Below, piece after piece: positions 7,488-15,504 of a DNA stretch of 64,000 bases. Below the pieces are notes generated by a model that was given only the letters and a program-made list of their open reading frames with translations, searched no databases and was not told where the DNA came from. Source of the DNA: an uncultured Desulfosporosinus sp. GTDB taxonomy: Bacteria > Bacillota > Desulfitobacteriia > Desulfitobacteriales > Desulfitobacteriaceae. Every line of letters begins with the position of its first letter. Within the stretch, counting starts at the first letter, position 1. The stretch is taken from NCBI GenBank assembly GCA_927405585.1, contig CAKMJS010000003.1:61910-125909 (forward strand), read 5' to 3'. The translations under genes and the position numbers were made by a program.

Positions 7488-7721
7488 ATGCTTTGGTTTT
7501 TATTAATTGGACTCATTGCGGGATGGTTAGCTGGTAAAGTTGTTAAAGGTGGCGGATTTGGACTTGTCGGCGATCTCGTCGTCGGTGTAGCAGGATCTTA
7601 CATTGGAGGATATTTGTTTAAAGTTTTAGATCTTAGTGTTGGTGGAACCATTGGAGAAATCGTCATGGCCACAATAGGGGCGATTTTACTGCTTTGGGCT
7701 ATACGGCTGATTAAGAAATAA
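7488..7721 (+). CDS. GlsB/YeaQ/YmgE family stress membrane protein
   Basis: 77 residues with three hydrophobic segments and the family pattern: MLWFLLIGLIAGWLAGKVVKG, then GGFGLVGDLVVGVAGSYIGG, then IGEIVMATIGAILLLWAIRLIKK. These small Gly-rich proteins (transglycosylase-associated family by name) are induced by stress and sit in the cytoplasmic membrane; the catalytic implication of the name is not supported. ATG at 7488 is chosen because GGGAGG precedes it. It is the last gene of the 6477-7721 operon, which ends at the terminator at 7823. Confidence 0.85.
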   Translation: MLWFLLIGLIAGWLAGKVVKGGGFGLVGDLVVGVAGSYIGGYLFKVLDLSVGGTIGEIVMATIGAILLLWAIRLIKK

Positions 7722-7822
7722 CCGTCATATAAGACTAAATTAGAAATATGGACCATCCGCACTAGTGCTGAGTCCAGCAAAGGGTTATATTAGTGTCGCA
7801 AATACATCAGAGTGTTAATTTG

Positions 7823-7862
7823 AAAGATGAGGTTGCGTTATATAGTAACCTCATCTTTGTTT
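7823..7862 (+). terminator. Operon terminator
   Basis: AAAGATGAGGTT (7823-7834) pairs perfectly with AACCTCATCTTT (7847-7858) and is followed by GTTTC. It closes the Phd-like, YggT, coiled-coil and GlsB operon. Confidence 0.75.
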
Positions 7863-8053
7863 CATCTTTACTTCTTTATCTGATAAACCCTTACTCTTAA
7901 ACTATTCTTTATGCCAAGTTCTCTAGCTTTAGAGTTGCAATTGCCGATCCTCCCTAAATTCTTTGAGGGATAGCTTTGCTAAAATTAATTAGTTTGGTTA
8001 TGATTATAAGGTAGAAATTCTTACGTTTGATTTTGCTGAAAGGAAGTGATTAT

Positions 8054-9298
8054 ATGCAAGAGAACAAAATCATTAAACTTGGTATTGGTTTTGCCACTGG
8101 GAGAAAGAGTTTTCAAAAGGTGCTGAGAACCTACATACATACCTGGAAGGAATCAGGCTTAGTAGAAAACAAAACAATCAGTTTAAATCTATTTGTGGCA
8201 TATGATCTTATCTATAATAAAACAGAAATAACGGATTATACAGATGTAGACCCAGAATTAATGGAGCAGATTGATAGTAGCACATTTATCGGAAATGTCG
8301 CTATAAAAGACGAAATCGACTACTTAATCCGCGAAAATGTCATTAATATTAATGAAGTACGCTTGATTTTTGGCAAGGGATATGCAGCTAAGCGTAACGC
8401 TGTGCTCTATAATGCTATAAAGCATAAGATGGATTATCTGGTTTTTTTGGACGATGACGAATACCCGATGGCAGTTACTAAGACACGCAGCACTGCAATT
8501 TGGGGAGGTCAGGAGGTTCTGACAAACCATCTTAATTTTATCGCAAATGCGGATATCACCCACGGGAACCACTGTGGATATATATCACCAATTCCCTTTA
8601 TAGAATTTAATGACACGATGAGCGAAGCGGATTTCCGCTCGTTTATTGAGGCGATTAGCAATGATATCATTAACTGGGATACCTTGAAGACCGTTATGCA
8701 AAATGGTGGGGTTACTTATGCGGATACAAAAATATTGACTAGCGATGATGCAATAGAAGTAGAGGAAATAAACCATGCCAAATTCATCTCAGGCGCTAAT
8801 CTAGGTATTAATCTTACGAAACCACGTCGTATATTCCCGTTTTATAATCCGCCTGGAGCAAGAGGAGAAGATACTTTTCTCAGTACCTGTCTCAGCGAAC
8901 GGAAAGTTATGCGCGTGCCCTGCTACACATTCCATGACGGGTTTTCAACTTATAATGATCTACTGGAAGGCGTTCTTCCACTTCGACTAAAGTTCATCAC
9001 GGCTGATACTGAGCAGATTACCTCTCGCTTTTACAAGGCATGTATAGGGTGGATCCGTTATAAGCCATTACTTCTCTATATCACACAGCGTGAGCATTAT
9101 GAAGAAAAAATTGAAGAGATGCGGAAAAAGCTTAAAGAGACCTTGCCTCAGATCTGCGCATATTTTGGAGAACCTAATTTTATGACAGTCTTCGATGAAT
9201 TGAAAAAATACCATAGTAATGTTGAAAAGCATCATCGTGAATTCCATGATACACAACGTATTTGGGCAAAAATCATGGAACACTTTGCAAGGCCATGA
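8054..9298 (+). CDS. GT-A type glycosyltransferase-like protein
   Basis: 414 residues. ATG at 8054 is preferred because AAAGGAAGTG precedes it. The N-terminal half has the look of a nucleotide-sugar GT-A fold: LGIGFATGRKSF..VLRTYIHTW, then GYAAKRNAVLYNAIKHKMDYLVFLDDDE, with DDD-E at about residues 140-143 as the metal-binding DxD. A later NPPGARGEDTFLSTCLSERK segment recalls the ED acceptor motif, followed by VPCYTFHDGF. The C-terminal 60 residues are helical and charged. No other carbohydrate genes are near and there is no membrane helix, so the substrate is unknown. It is monocistronic. Confidence 0.6.
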   Translation: MQENKIIKLGIGFATGRKSFQKVLRTYIHTWKESGLVENKTISLNLFVAYDLIYNKTEITDYTDVDPELMEQIDSSTFIGNVAIKDEIDYLIRENVININEVRLIFGKGYAAKRNAVLYNAIKHKMDYLVFLDDDEYPMAVTKTRSTAIWGGQEVLTNHLNFIANADITHGNHCGYISPIPFIEFNDTMSEADFRSFIEAISNDIINWDTLKTVMQNGGVTYADTKILTSDDAIEVEEINHAKFISGANLGINLTKPRRIFPFYNPPGARGEDTFLSTCLSERKVMRVPCYTFHDGFSTYNDLLEGVLPLRLKFITADTEQITSRFYKACIGWIRYKPLLLYITQREHYEEKIEEMRKKLKETLPQICAYFGEPNFMTVFDELKKYHSNVEKHHREFHDTQRIWAKIMEHFARP

Positions 9299-9675
9299 AT
9301 TGTTTGTCGTTTTTAGAAAAAGCATTATGTACAACAAGTTGAGTGTTAATAAGAGTAATATCTTAGATCTGATTTTGACCGCTTAAGTCAACTTCAGATC
9401 AATTACCATAATTAAAATTGATTATGACCATACAGAGCTGCTATAGACATTGTGTTGCAGCAATGTTAGACTTTACTTAACGAAACAGTTTCATAGGGAA
9501 GAGATAGATCTGTTTAGTGAAACTATTCACACGTTTAAACGTTATTGATTCTGAAGTATCGGGGTATTTGCTTTCAGGTAACGTGTATTTTGATGAAGTT
9601 CTTGGAATTTGACCCCTATTAAGGGCCAAGTAAGCAGTATAGGTCATTTAGAGGATTTAAGAGGAGGGGACAAAA
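9299..9675. other. Gene-free stretch
   Basis: I see no supported reading frame. The zone is AT-rich and contains partial inverted repeats around GAAACAGTTTC (9482-9492) and GTGAAACTA (about 9518), but no clean terminator or promoter. The last 20 bases carry the ribosome binding site of the next gene. Confidence 0.35.
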
Positions 9676-9882
9676 ATGATTGTATCCCAAAAACCAGGAT
9701 CATACTTCCGTAATGAACGACGCAAATTTGAAGTTGGAGATCGCGTAGAGACGTGTAATCACTGCATTGGAACAGTTGTACGAATTGATTGTGATGAAAT
9801 AGGAGTCTTTATTGTAGCGAGATTAGATATTCTCCCTGGTGAATTTGCATACGACCCCTACGATCTGACAAAAATACAATAA
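9676..9882 (+). CDS. 68-residue hypothetical, SH3-like small protein
   Basis: Begins MIVSQKPGSYFRNERRKFEV behind AAGAGGAGGGG, a strong ribosome binding site. The core GDRVETCNHCIGTVVRIDCDEIGVFIVARLD is the pattern of a small beta barrel, with two Cys separated by two residues (CNHC) and a third further on. The end is DPYDLTKIQ. I recognise a generic KOW/SH3-like layout but no named family. It stands alone, followed by a strong terminator. Confidence 0.6.
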   Translation: MIVSQKPGSYFRNERRKFEVGDRVETCNHCIGTVVRIDCDEIGVFIVARLDILPGEFAYDPYDLTKIQ

Positions 9883-9967
9883 CAATCTTCATACAATCTA
9901 AGCATACTATATTACTTGCCAGGCTGGGTGGTTTGGCGGATCAGTGTTAATTTGGGCAGTCTGATAA

Positions 9968-10013
9968 ATAACAAAATTAAGGGTGGTAGTTTGCCACCCC
10001 ATAATTTTGTTAT
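9968..10013 (+). terminator. Long bidirectional terminator hairpin
   Basis: ATAACAAAATTA plus GGGTGG (9968-9986) pair with CCACCC plus TAATTTTGTTAT (9994-10013). The A-rich and T-rich lower stem would work in both directions, serving the gene at 9676 on the plus strand and the former catalase locus on the minus strand. Confidence 0.75.
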
Positions 10014-10025
10014 TTACTGTTTACT

Positions 10026-10145
10026 TCACTCTACTTCATCTAGCGAAATTCCTAAGGCATCAGCGACCCCTTTACCATAAGCAGGGTCAGCCTTCAGACA
10101 GTTTCCAATATGTCTAATTTTGATTTCCCTTGGGGCGTCTCCCAT
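10026..10145 (-). pseudogene. C-terminal fragment of a heme catalase
   Basis: The minus strand encodes 39 residues, [20 protein letters not shown] followed by [19 protein letters not shown], and stops. The (E/Q)[25 protein letters not shown] pattern is the very end of monofunctional clade-type catalases. The remaining 450 or so residues are absent: upstream bases frame-shift after a few codons (DIAMA) and then turn into the promoter region of the next gene. This is therefore a relic left by deletion, not a gene. Its terminator at 9968 survives. Confidence 0.7.
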
Positions 10146-10279
10146 GGCCACTGGCCATAGCTATATCAGTTACAATGCCGAAAAACACATTACTTTCGGA
10201 AGGTGTATACTGCAGACTCGAAGAATGTATGATATAAAGGTGTTAGTCAGTGGATAACGATGAAAGTCGAGGTTAACGA

Positions 10280-11329
10280 ATGAGTGAAGTGTCCATTTAC
10301 GGATTGACATTTGATCAACTAGTAGAATGGCTTTTAGAACATGGGCATAGAAAGTATAGGGCATTACAGGTCTGGGATTGGCTTTATAGGAAGCAGGTGG
10401 AGCGCTTCTCTGAAATGATTGATATACCTGAGGATTGTCTTCAATTATTAGTAAGGCATTTTATCCTCGGATCCCTAGATGAACACTGTAAGCAAATATC
10501 AGCGGATGGAACAATTAAATTTTTGTTTCGGTTAAAAGATGACCATCTTATCGAAACGGTCTTAATGAGACATAAATTCGGATTGTCGGCTTGTGTCACT
10601 TCCCAAGTAGGGTGTAACATGGGGTGTAGTTTTTGTGCGAGTGGGTTAGTAACAAAACATCGTGATTTGACGGGTGGTGAAATTGTTGAACAAATTATTA
10701 AAGTGCAGCATCATCTTAACCAACAAAAACAAGCTGAAAAAGTCAGTCATGTAGTTGTGATGGGGATTGGGGAACCCTTGGATAATTTTAAAAACCTTGT
10801 CACCTCTTTACAGATTATGAAAGATCACAAAGGACTAGCCATAGGTGCAAGGCATATCACCGTTTCGACGAGTGGTCTTGCTGATAAAATTTATGAATTT
10901 ACGGATACTGATTTGCGGGTGAACTTAGCGATCTCTTTGCATGCACCAACCAACGAAATTCGAGCGCGGATCATGAACATTAATCGTGCCTTTCCAATAG
11001 AAGCATTAATTCAAGCCATTGATTATTACATAGTGAAAACGAAGCGCAAGATTACGTTAGAATATATTCTTCTAAAGGATCTCAATGACCGTAGAGAACA
11101 CGCACTTCAACTTGCTGACCTAATTGGCGATAGGCGAAAGTTTGTTAATGTCAATATAATTCACTATAATCCAGTGGATGAACATCCTCAATACCAAAGA
11201 AGTGAGCACGAGTCCACACTGGCTTTTTATGATACGTTGAAAAAGAGAGGTATCAATTGTAGTATCCGTCTTGAACATGGGACAGATATTGATGCCGCTT
11301 GTGGTCAATTAAGAAGCAAACAAATATAA
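10280..11329 (+). CDS. RlmN/Cfr-family radical SAM rRNA methyltransferase
   Basis: 349 residues. The radical SAM cluster motif is C112-x3-C116-x2-C119 (GCNMGCSFCASG), followed by LTGGEIVEQI and the SAM motif VVVMGIGEP. It ends with the family signature HGTDIDAACGQL, where C341 is the methyl-carrying cysteine. RlmN makes 2-methyladenosine at A2503 of 23S rRNA and at A37 of some tRNAs, while Cfr methylates C8 of A2503. The GTDIDAACGQLR tail and general residues favour RlmN, but CASGLVTKHRDLT differs from the housekeeping CATG/CASTxGGxxRNLT form. It is not beside rsmB or prkC as the primary rlmN usually is, so it is probably a second paralogue. The start ATG has GAGG 7 bases upstream. Confidence 0.8.
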   Translation: MSEVSIYGLTFDQLVEWLLEHGHRKYRALQVWDWLYRKQVERFSEMIDIPEDCLQLLVRHFILGSLDEHCKQISADGTIKFLFRLKDDHLIETVLMRHKFGLSACVTSQVGCNMGCSFCASGLVTKHRDLTGGEIVEQIIKVQHHLNQQKQAEKVSHVVVMGIGEPLDNFKNLVTSLQIMKDHKGLAIGARHITVSTSGLADKIYEFTDTDLRVNLAISLHAPTNEIRARIMNINRAFPIEALIQAIDYYIVKTKRKITLEYILLKDLNDRREHALQLADLIGDRRKFVNVNIIHYNPVDEHPQYQRSEHESTLAFYDTLKKRGINCSIRLEHGTDIDAACGQLRSKQI

Positions 11330-11407
11330 TTCAATAAATATCTATGTATGGAAAATGCCTTGCTTGCAATAATAGAGAATAGTAATGTATGATTGGAGGA
11401 ATTTGAT

Positions 11408-11503
11408 TTGGGAGACAAGAGTCCAAAAAACAAGGAAAAAAAGAAGAAGAAAACTGAGAAAAAACCGGATGGAGTTGTACCTGTTATTGTCTCTACAACC
11501 TAA
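11408..11503 (+). CDS. 31-residue Lys-rich small protein (MGDK family)
   Basis: TTG at 11408, preceded by GGAGGA at 7 bases, encodes MGDKSPKNKEKKKKKTEKKP and then DGVVPVIVSTT and stops. It shares the MGDK(S/N)PK start and poly-lysine body with the small gene at 3159-3209 on the other strand. Short Lys-rich proteins beginning this way are often left unannotated. It sits between the radical SAM gene and a bidirectional terminator. A longer frame over the same bases (11385-11609) has an Arg/Lys composition typical of a shifted reading and is rejected. The function is unknown. Confidence 0.6.
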   Translation: MGDKSPKNKEKKKKKTEKKPDGVVPVIVSTT

Positions 11504-11592
11504 CCAGAGGATCGATTTGACGAGGCGTTATACCAAGCAAAAGCTAAGGGTAAAAACAGAGTTCTGGTATGGTTGTCTTCTGATTGATTATC

Positions 11593-11644
11593 CTAAAACA
11601 GGTGGATAGAGGCTTGTCAAAGCTAATCTAACCACCTGTTTTAG
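11593..11644. terminator. Bidirectional terminator between converging genes
   Basis: CTAAAACAGGTGG (11593-11605) pairs with CCACCTGTTTTAG (11632-11644). The A/T-rich foot of the stem gives a T tract in both directions, matching its place between the plus-strand small gene and the minus-strand ferredoxin gene. Confidence 0.75.
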
Positions 11645-11660
11645 CGTTATCTAATGGACA

Positions 11661-12374
11661 TTAATCTTCTAAAATTCTTCCATCGGTGGAGATTGTGACC
11701 ACGTTCCAGGGAATCATTTTCCCGCTGTTGGACAAGGCTTTCTTGACAGCTAGAAGAATTCCACCACAGCAAGGGACTTCCATCTTTAGAATTGAGACGC
11801 TTTTAATCTCGTGCTGGTTCAGTATAGCAGTCAGCTTTTCTGAATAATCCGTGTTATCGAGTTTGGGACAGCCAATCAGAGTAATTTTATTGCGCATCAA
11901 TTGGTGAATGTTCGGGTACGCAAAGGCTGTGCAGTCAGCGGCAATTAGCAGATGAGCGTTATCTAGGTATGGTGCATTTACAGGGACTAATTTTAATTGG
12001 CAGGGCCACTGACCAAGCTGGGAGTGTATGGTTTCATTGGAGAGAACAGGTAAAGAGTCAGGTTGTTTTTTGGCAAGCAGTTTTGCATGGGTACCAGGGC
12101 AACCACAGGGCAGAGCAGCTTCAGGCTGAGGTTTGTTTTTCTCGATATGCTTTTTGACAGCCTCTTCATCATATTCGACCGTTTCTCGTTCCTCAAGGAT
12201 GATGGCACCTGTCGGGCACTCTGGGAGACAGTCACCAAGCCCGTCGCAGTAACTTTCGGAAACTAGACGTGCTTTTCCGTCAATGAGTTGTAAGGCGCCT
12301 TCGTGACAAGCAGTCACGCACAGACCGCAGCCGTTACATTTGGATTCATCTATGTTGATAATATTTCGTTTCAT
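11661..12374 (-). CDS. Dicluster 4Fe-4S ferredoxin-domain protein
   Basis: 237 residues. The N-terminus holds a bacterial-ferredoxin module: CNGCGLCVTACHEGA, then CDGLGDCLPECPTGAI, enough cysteines for two 4Fe-4S clusters (the second with unusual spacing). After a charged linker come ALPCGCPGTH, LIGCPKLD and VPCCGG, suggesting a further metal or cluster site in the C-terminal half. Similar proteins in anaerobes lie beside Crp/Fnr regulators and hybrid cluster protein genes and are thought to pass electrons in redox or nitrosative stress. It diverges from a Crp/Fnr gene 95 bases away, which probably controls it. The start ATG has GAAAGGGG 9 bases upstream. Confidence 0.8.
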   Translation of the reverse strand: MKRNIINIDESKCNGCGLCVTACHEGALQLIDGKARLVSESYCDGLGDCLPECPTGAIILEERETVEYDEEAVKKHIEKNKPQPEAALPCGCPGTHAKLLAKKQPDSLPVLSNETIHSQLGQWPCQLKLVPVNAPYLDNAHLLIAADCTAFAYPNIHQLMRNKITLIGCPKLDNTDYSEKLTAILNQHEIKSVSILKMEVPCCGGILLAVKKALSNSGKMIPWNVVTISTDGRILED

Positions 12375-12469
12375 TGTTGAGAACCCCTTTCAGATGTTGT
12401 TTTACTAGGTTCATTATATTACAATGAAAGCACTAAGTCGGTATCTGAGGATACATAACAAAGGCGGTC

Positions 12470-13171
12470 ATGAAATTGTTGGTGAAATATCTTGAAGAAA
12501 TTTCGAAAACGAGTTTATTTCAAGGAATAGGACGAGAAGATATTGCGACCATGCTTGTTTGCTTGAAGCCTAGAGTGTGCAGTTATAACAGGAATGATTA
12601 TATAGTATCAGGTGGGGATGCCTATGAGAGCGTTGGCATAGTTCTTAAAGGCGCTGCAACGGTCAGTAAAGAGAATGCCAAAGGGGATAGGATTGTAATG
12701 ACCCTTCTGAAACAAGGGGATATTTTCGGCGAGATCATTGCCTTTACAAACCAAATGACTTGGCCAGCAACTGTACAGGCACAAGAGCCTTGTGTTGTTC
12801 TCTTCTTGCCGAGAGGAAAAATTGTCGGCGAATGTGAGAGGATGTGCTCTTGGCACAGAACACTTATTCATAATTTCTTAAGGGTAATATCTGAGAGAGC
12901 CATGATGTTAAATAAGAAGGTTGAATATCTTACGATTAAGAGCATGCGGGGGAAGATTAGCATGTATTTGCTGGAACAGTATCGTAGGAGAAGAGACGTG
13001 AATATAATTTTGCCGCTAAGCCGGAACGAACTCGCGGATTTTCTGAACGTCTCCCGTCCCTCCATGTCTAGAGAAATGAGTAAAATGAGAGATGAGGGGA
13101 TTATTGACTTTCATTTAACCGCAGTCAAGATCATGGATATAGACGGTTTAAAGCATATGAGTACTTTATAA
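12470..13171 (+). CDS. Crp/Fnr family transcriptional regulator
   Basis: 233 residues with an N-terminal cyclic-nucleotide-type sensor barrel (about 15-130; GGDAYESVGIVLKGAATVSKEN and LLKQGDIFGEIIAFTNQMTWPATVQA), a dimer helix (about 130-160) and a C-terminal winged HTH whose recognition helix is NELADFLNVSRPSMSREMSKM. There is no N-terminal FNR cysteine cluster; scattered Cys occur at about 31, 108, 121 and 126. It diverges from a dicluster ferredoxin gene, a common arrangement for redox or NO-responsive members. The effector is unknown. The start ATG at 12470 has AAAGGCGG close upstream. The psd gene follows after 24 bases, probably in the same transcript. Confidence 0.85.
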   Translation: MKLLVKYLEEISKTSLFQGIGREDIATMLVCLKPRVCSYNRNDYIVSGGDAYESVGIVLKGAATVSKENAKGDRIVMTLLKQGDIFGEIIAFTNQMTWPATVQAQEPCVVLFLPRGKIVGECERMCSWHRTLIHNFLRVISERAMMLNKKVEYLTIKSMRGKISMYLLEQYRRRRDVNIILPLSRNELADFLNVSRPSMSREMSKMRDEGIIDFHLTAVKIMDIDGLKHMSTL

Positions 13172-13195
13172 GGATGTTTTGAGATGGAGGTAACC

Positions 13196-14080
13196 ATGAT
13201 CAAATTTTATAATCGAAAGACGGAAAGCTATGAAATTGAACAAGTGGCTGGAGAGTCATATATTAATTGGATATATTCTTCCCCTCTGGGAATGAAACTC
13301 TTAGAGTTGGTGGTTAAGAAAAAGTTCATGTCTAGCCTCTGTGGATATTATTGTGATAGAGCTCATAGTAAACGGAAAATCTTAAAATTTGTGGATGATT
13401 TTAAGATTGATATGAGTTGTTATGAAATCCCTGAAAAAGGGTTTAGTAATTTTAACGAATTTTTCTATCGAAAATTAAATAAGGCAACCACTCGCCTAGC
13501 TAGTGATAATAATAGCTTTATATCTCCCTGTGATGGGAAGCTTCTGGCGTATGAGAGTATTGATATAGAGAACCTTATCCAGGTTAAAGGACTAACCTAT
13601 TCTTTGGCAGAGCTAATCGGACAGGATGCCATCGATGCAGACTATGAAGGAGGCAGCTGCTTAGTTTTCAGGTTATGCCCTTCGGATTATCACAGATTTC
13701 ATTTTGTGGATCACGGAACCTGTAGCCCAACCACAAGAATTAAGGGATTCTATTATTCTGTAAATCCTACGTCGATCAATCAAATCAATAAGATATTTTG
13801 TTCTAATAAACGCGAATGGAGCATTCTAAACTCGGAGAATTTTGGGGAGATATTGTACGTAGAAGTGGGTGCGACGTTTGTAGGTTCTATTATCCAAACC
13901 TACAATAGTGATCGAAAAGTAAGCAAAGGCGATGAAAAAGGTTATTTTAAGTTTGGTGGTTCTACTGTCATCTTATTTCTAAAAAAAGAAGTTTTAAAAA
14001 TTAACAGGGATATCATCGAGCAAACGGCCAAGGGGATAGAATGTTGTGTAAGTATGGGAGAGAGAATTGGTTCAAAGTGA
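13196..14080 (+). CDS. psd: Phosphatidylserine decarboxylase
   Basis: 294 residues; ATG at 13196 is chosen because GGAGG lies 5 bases upstream. The enzyme removes CO2 from phosphatidylserine to give phosphatidylethanolamine at the membrane. Family marks seen: SPCDGKLLAYESI, the histidine-bearing RLCPSDYHRFHFVDHG, VEVGATFVGSI, and the self-cleavage motif GST at residues 255-257 within FGGSTVILF, where the serine becomes the pyruvoyl cofactor. Length and motifs fit the type II bacterial group. The usual partner pssA is not next to it; instead it follows a Crp/Fnr gene. Its 3' end overlaps the converging transporter gene by 9 bases. Confidence 0.9.
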   Translation: MIKFYNRKTESYEIEQVAGESYINWIYSSPLGMKLLELVVKKKFMSSLCGYYCDRAHSKRKILKFVDDFKIDMSCYEIPEKGFSNFNEFFYRKLNKATTRLASDNNSFISPCDGKLLAYESIDIENLIQVKGLTYSLAELIGQDAIDADYEGGSCLVFRLCPSDYHRFHFVDHGTCSPTTRIKGFYYSVNPTSINQINKIFCSNKREWSILNSENFGEILYVEVGATFVGSIIQTYNSDRKVSKGDEKGYFKFGGSTVILFLKKEVLKINRDIIEQTAKGIECCVSMGERIGSK

Positions 14081-15016
14081 GGCCAAGGGATTATTCTCTT
14101 GATTGGTACTCCAAGGCCATAGACATAAGCCAATACCAATCAGTACAAGGGTAAATCCGACCCAGTGATATAAGGACAACCGTTCCCCGAGAAAAATGTA
14201 GGCCAATAAGATGCTGAAAACAGGTGCTAGGTTTCCAAAGATGGCGGCTTTTCCGCTGCCAAGTCGGCTGATGCCTTCGAAATTAAGCAAGATAGCAATC
14301 CCAGTAACGATACACCCCATGTACAGTAAGACTAACATACTTGTACCTGTAAAATGCCAACTCTTATGAAACATCTCCCAAATTCCGTAGGGTAACAAAA
14401 AGAGGGTACCGAAGAGGAGAGAGTAGACACTTGTAACTATAGGTGGAAATTTTGCCATGACCCCTTGACCAAGGATTGTAAATAAAGAAACTGCTAGAAC
14501 ATTGAGCAACATAACAAGATCACTAGGACTTAAGTTTAAAGAAAGTAACCGAGTGAAAGATCCCTGAGTAATGATGACTAAAAGGCCTGAAAAGGAGAGC
14601 ACAATCCCTATGACTCGCAACTTTGAGGGAATAATTCCCCAACCAAGTGCCAAGAGCGTGATAGTAATTGCCGGGATTGTAGTGAATATAATCGACACAT
14701 TAGTAGCCGAACTATATTGGATTGACCATAAAAAGGTACTATAAGCGAAGGTTATCCCTAAAAAGCCCAGCAGTGCAAAACGATATAAATCTTGTCTGCT
14801 TGGTGTGGGACTTTGGCGTAGGGAACGCCGGGCTAACGGAAATAATATTAACAATCCGAACAGTCCCCGCAACGCAGCTAAAGCAACTGGTGGAATATCT
14901 CCTGCAATGAGGCGACCTGCTACGATATTCCCACCGTAGAGTAGAGACGATAATAAAAGTACAATGTATCCCCCAATTTTAAGGTCTTTAGTCTGAATAT
15001 TGAATCGCTCAATCAT
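14072..15016 (-). CDS. EamA/DMT superfamily transporter
   Basis: 314 residues with ten predicted membrane helices arranged as two EamA repeats (about 15-150 and 165-305). Typical marks are the Gly/Ala-rich first helix GGYIVLLLSSLLYGGNIVAGR, the ALRGLFGLLILFPLARR segment, and AIFGNLAPVFSILLAYIFLGERLSLYHWVGFTLVLIGIGL at the end. DMT carriers usually export amino acids or metabolites; no substrate can be read from the sequence. The start ATG follows AGAGGA. It converges on psd with a 9-base overlap and has no operon partner. Confidence 0.85.
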   Translation of the reverse strand: MIERFNIQTKDLKIGGYIVLLLSSLLYGGNIVAGRLIAGDIPPVALAALRGLFGLLILFPLARRSLRQSPTPSRQDLYRFALLGFLGITFAYSTFLWSIQYSSATNVSIIFTTIPAITITLLALGWGIIPSKLRVIGIVLSFSGLLVIITQGSFTRLLSLNLSPSDLVMLLNVLAVSLFTILGQGVMAKFPPIVTSVYSLLFGTLFLLPYGIWEMFHKSWHFTGTSMLVLLYMGCIVTGIAILLNFEGISRLGSGKAAIFGNLAPVFSILLAYIFLGERLSLYHWVGFTLVLIGIGLCLWPWSTNQENNPLASL

Positions 15017-15117
15017 CTTTTGTCCTCTTTTTCATTTAGCACTACAAAGTATTATTAACTGTAATGGATGCAATTGCAATAAGTTAATTAAATGAACCCA
15101 CAAATGACCATAAATAA

Positions 15118-15167
15118 CCCCCGAAAGAAGCAGGCAAAACTAATTTGCATTGTCTTCGTTTCGGGGG
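15118..15167 (-). terminator. Terminator of the small membrane peptide gene
   Basis: CCCCCGAAAGAAG (15118-15130) pairs with CTTCGTTTCGGGGG (15154-15167) with one bulge. Read on the minus strand it is followed by TTATTTAT and lies 22 bases after the stop of the gene at 15190-15303. Confidence 0.65.
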
Positions 15168-15189
15168 TACGATTAATTCTATACGGCAT

Positions 15190-15303
15190 TCAACTGATAA
15201 GGACAATTACATTTGTAATTCCAATGACGATAATAGATAAAATGATTGTACCACCTATAATAATTAGATTTTGTTTTTTTGTGTTAATCTTGTGCCAAAT
15301 CAC
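15190..15303 (-). CDS. 37-residue single-helix membrane peptide
   Basis: GTG at 15303, preceded by GGAGGG at 6 bases, encodes a short basic N-terminus (IWHKINTKKQN) followed by about 24 hydrophobic residues made mostly of Ile, Val and Gly (LIIIGGTIILSIIVIGITNVIVLIS). It is a clear one-pass membrane peptide with the N-terminus probably inside. A good ribosome binding site and a terminator just downstream support a real gene. The function is unknown; it could be a small membrane regulator or a type I toxin-like peptide. The opposite-strand frame at 15092-15319 is its shadow. Confidence 0.6.
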   Translation of the reverse strand: MIWHKINTKKQNLIIIGGTIILSIIVIGITNVIVLIS

Positions 15304-15504
15304 AGAAATCCCTCCATAGTATAGCAATATTATCTACTCTATCATTACGTCGTATCAAAAAGAATAGTCTCAACGCACTGAGGTCCTAGTTCAAAGGTCC
15401 TATTGCGTGGCAATTAATACAATATACTTAGCTGGATAGATTGCTAGTCTATTAGAAAAAATCTATACTGAGAGATATTGTGGTTTTATGAAGGAGAATT
15501 GGAA

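Noticed and set aside
11385..11609. 74-codon frame rich in Arg and Lys
   Set aside because: It is a shifted reading of the MGDK small gene and its terminator; the TTG at 11408 has the proper ribosome binding site.
15092..15319. 75-codon plus-strand frame
   Set aside because: It is the shadow of the minus-strand membrane peptide and its terminator; no ribosome binding site.
15320..15504. T-box or other leader before the DAHP synthase gene
   Set aside because: I looked for the conserved T-box core and a terminator/antiterminator pair and found neither.
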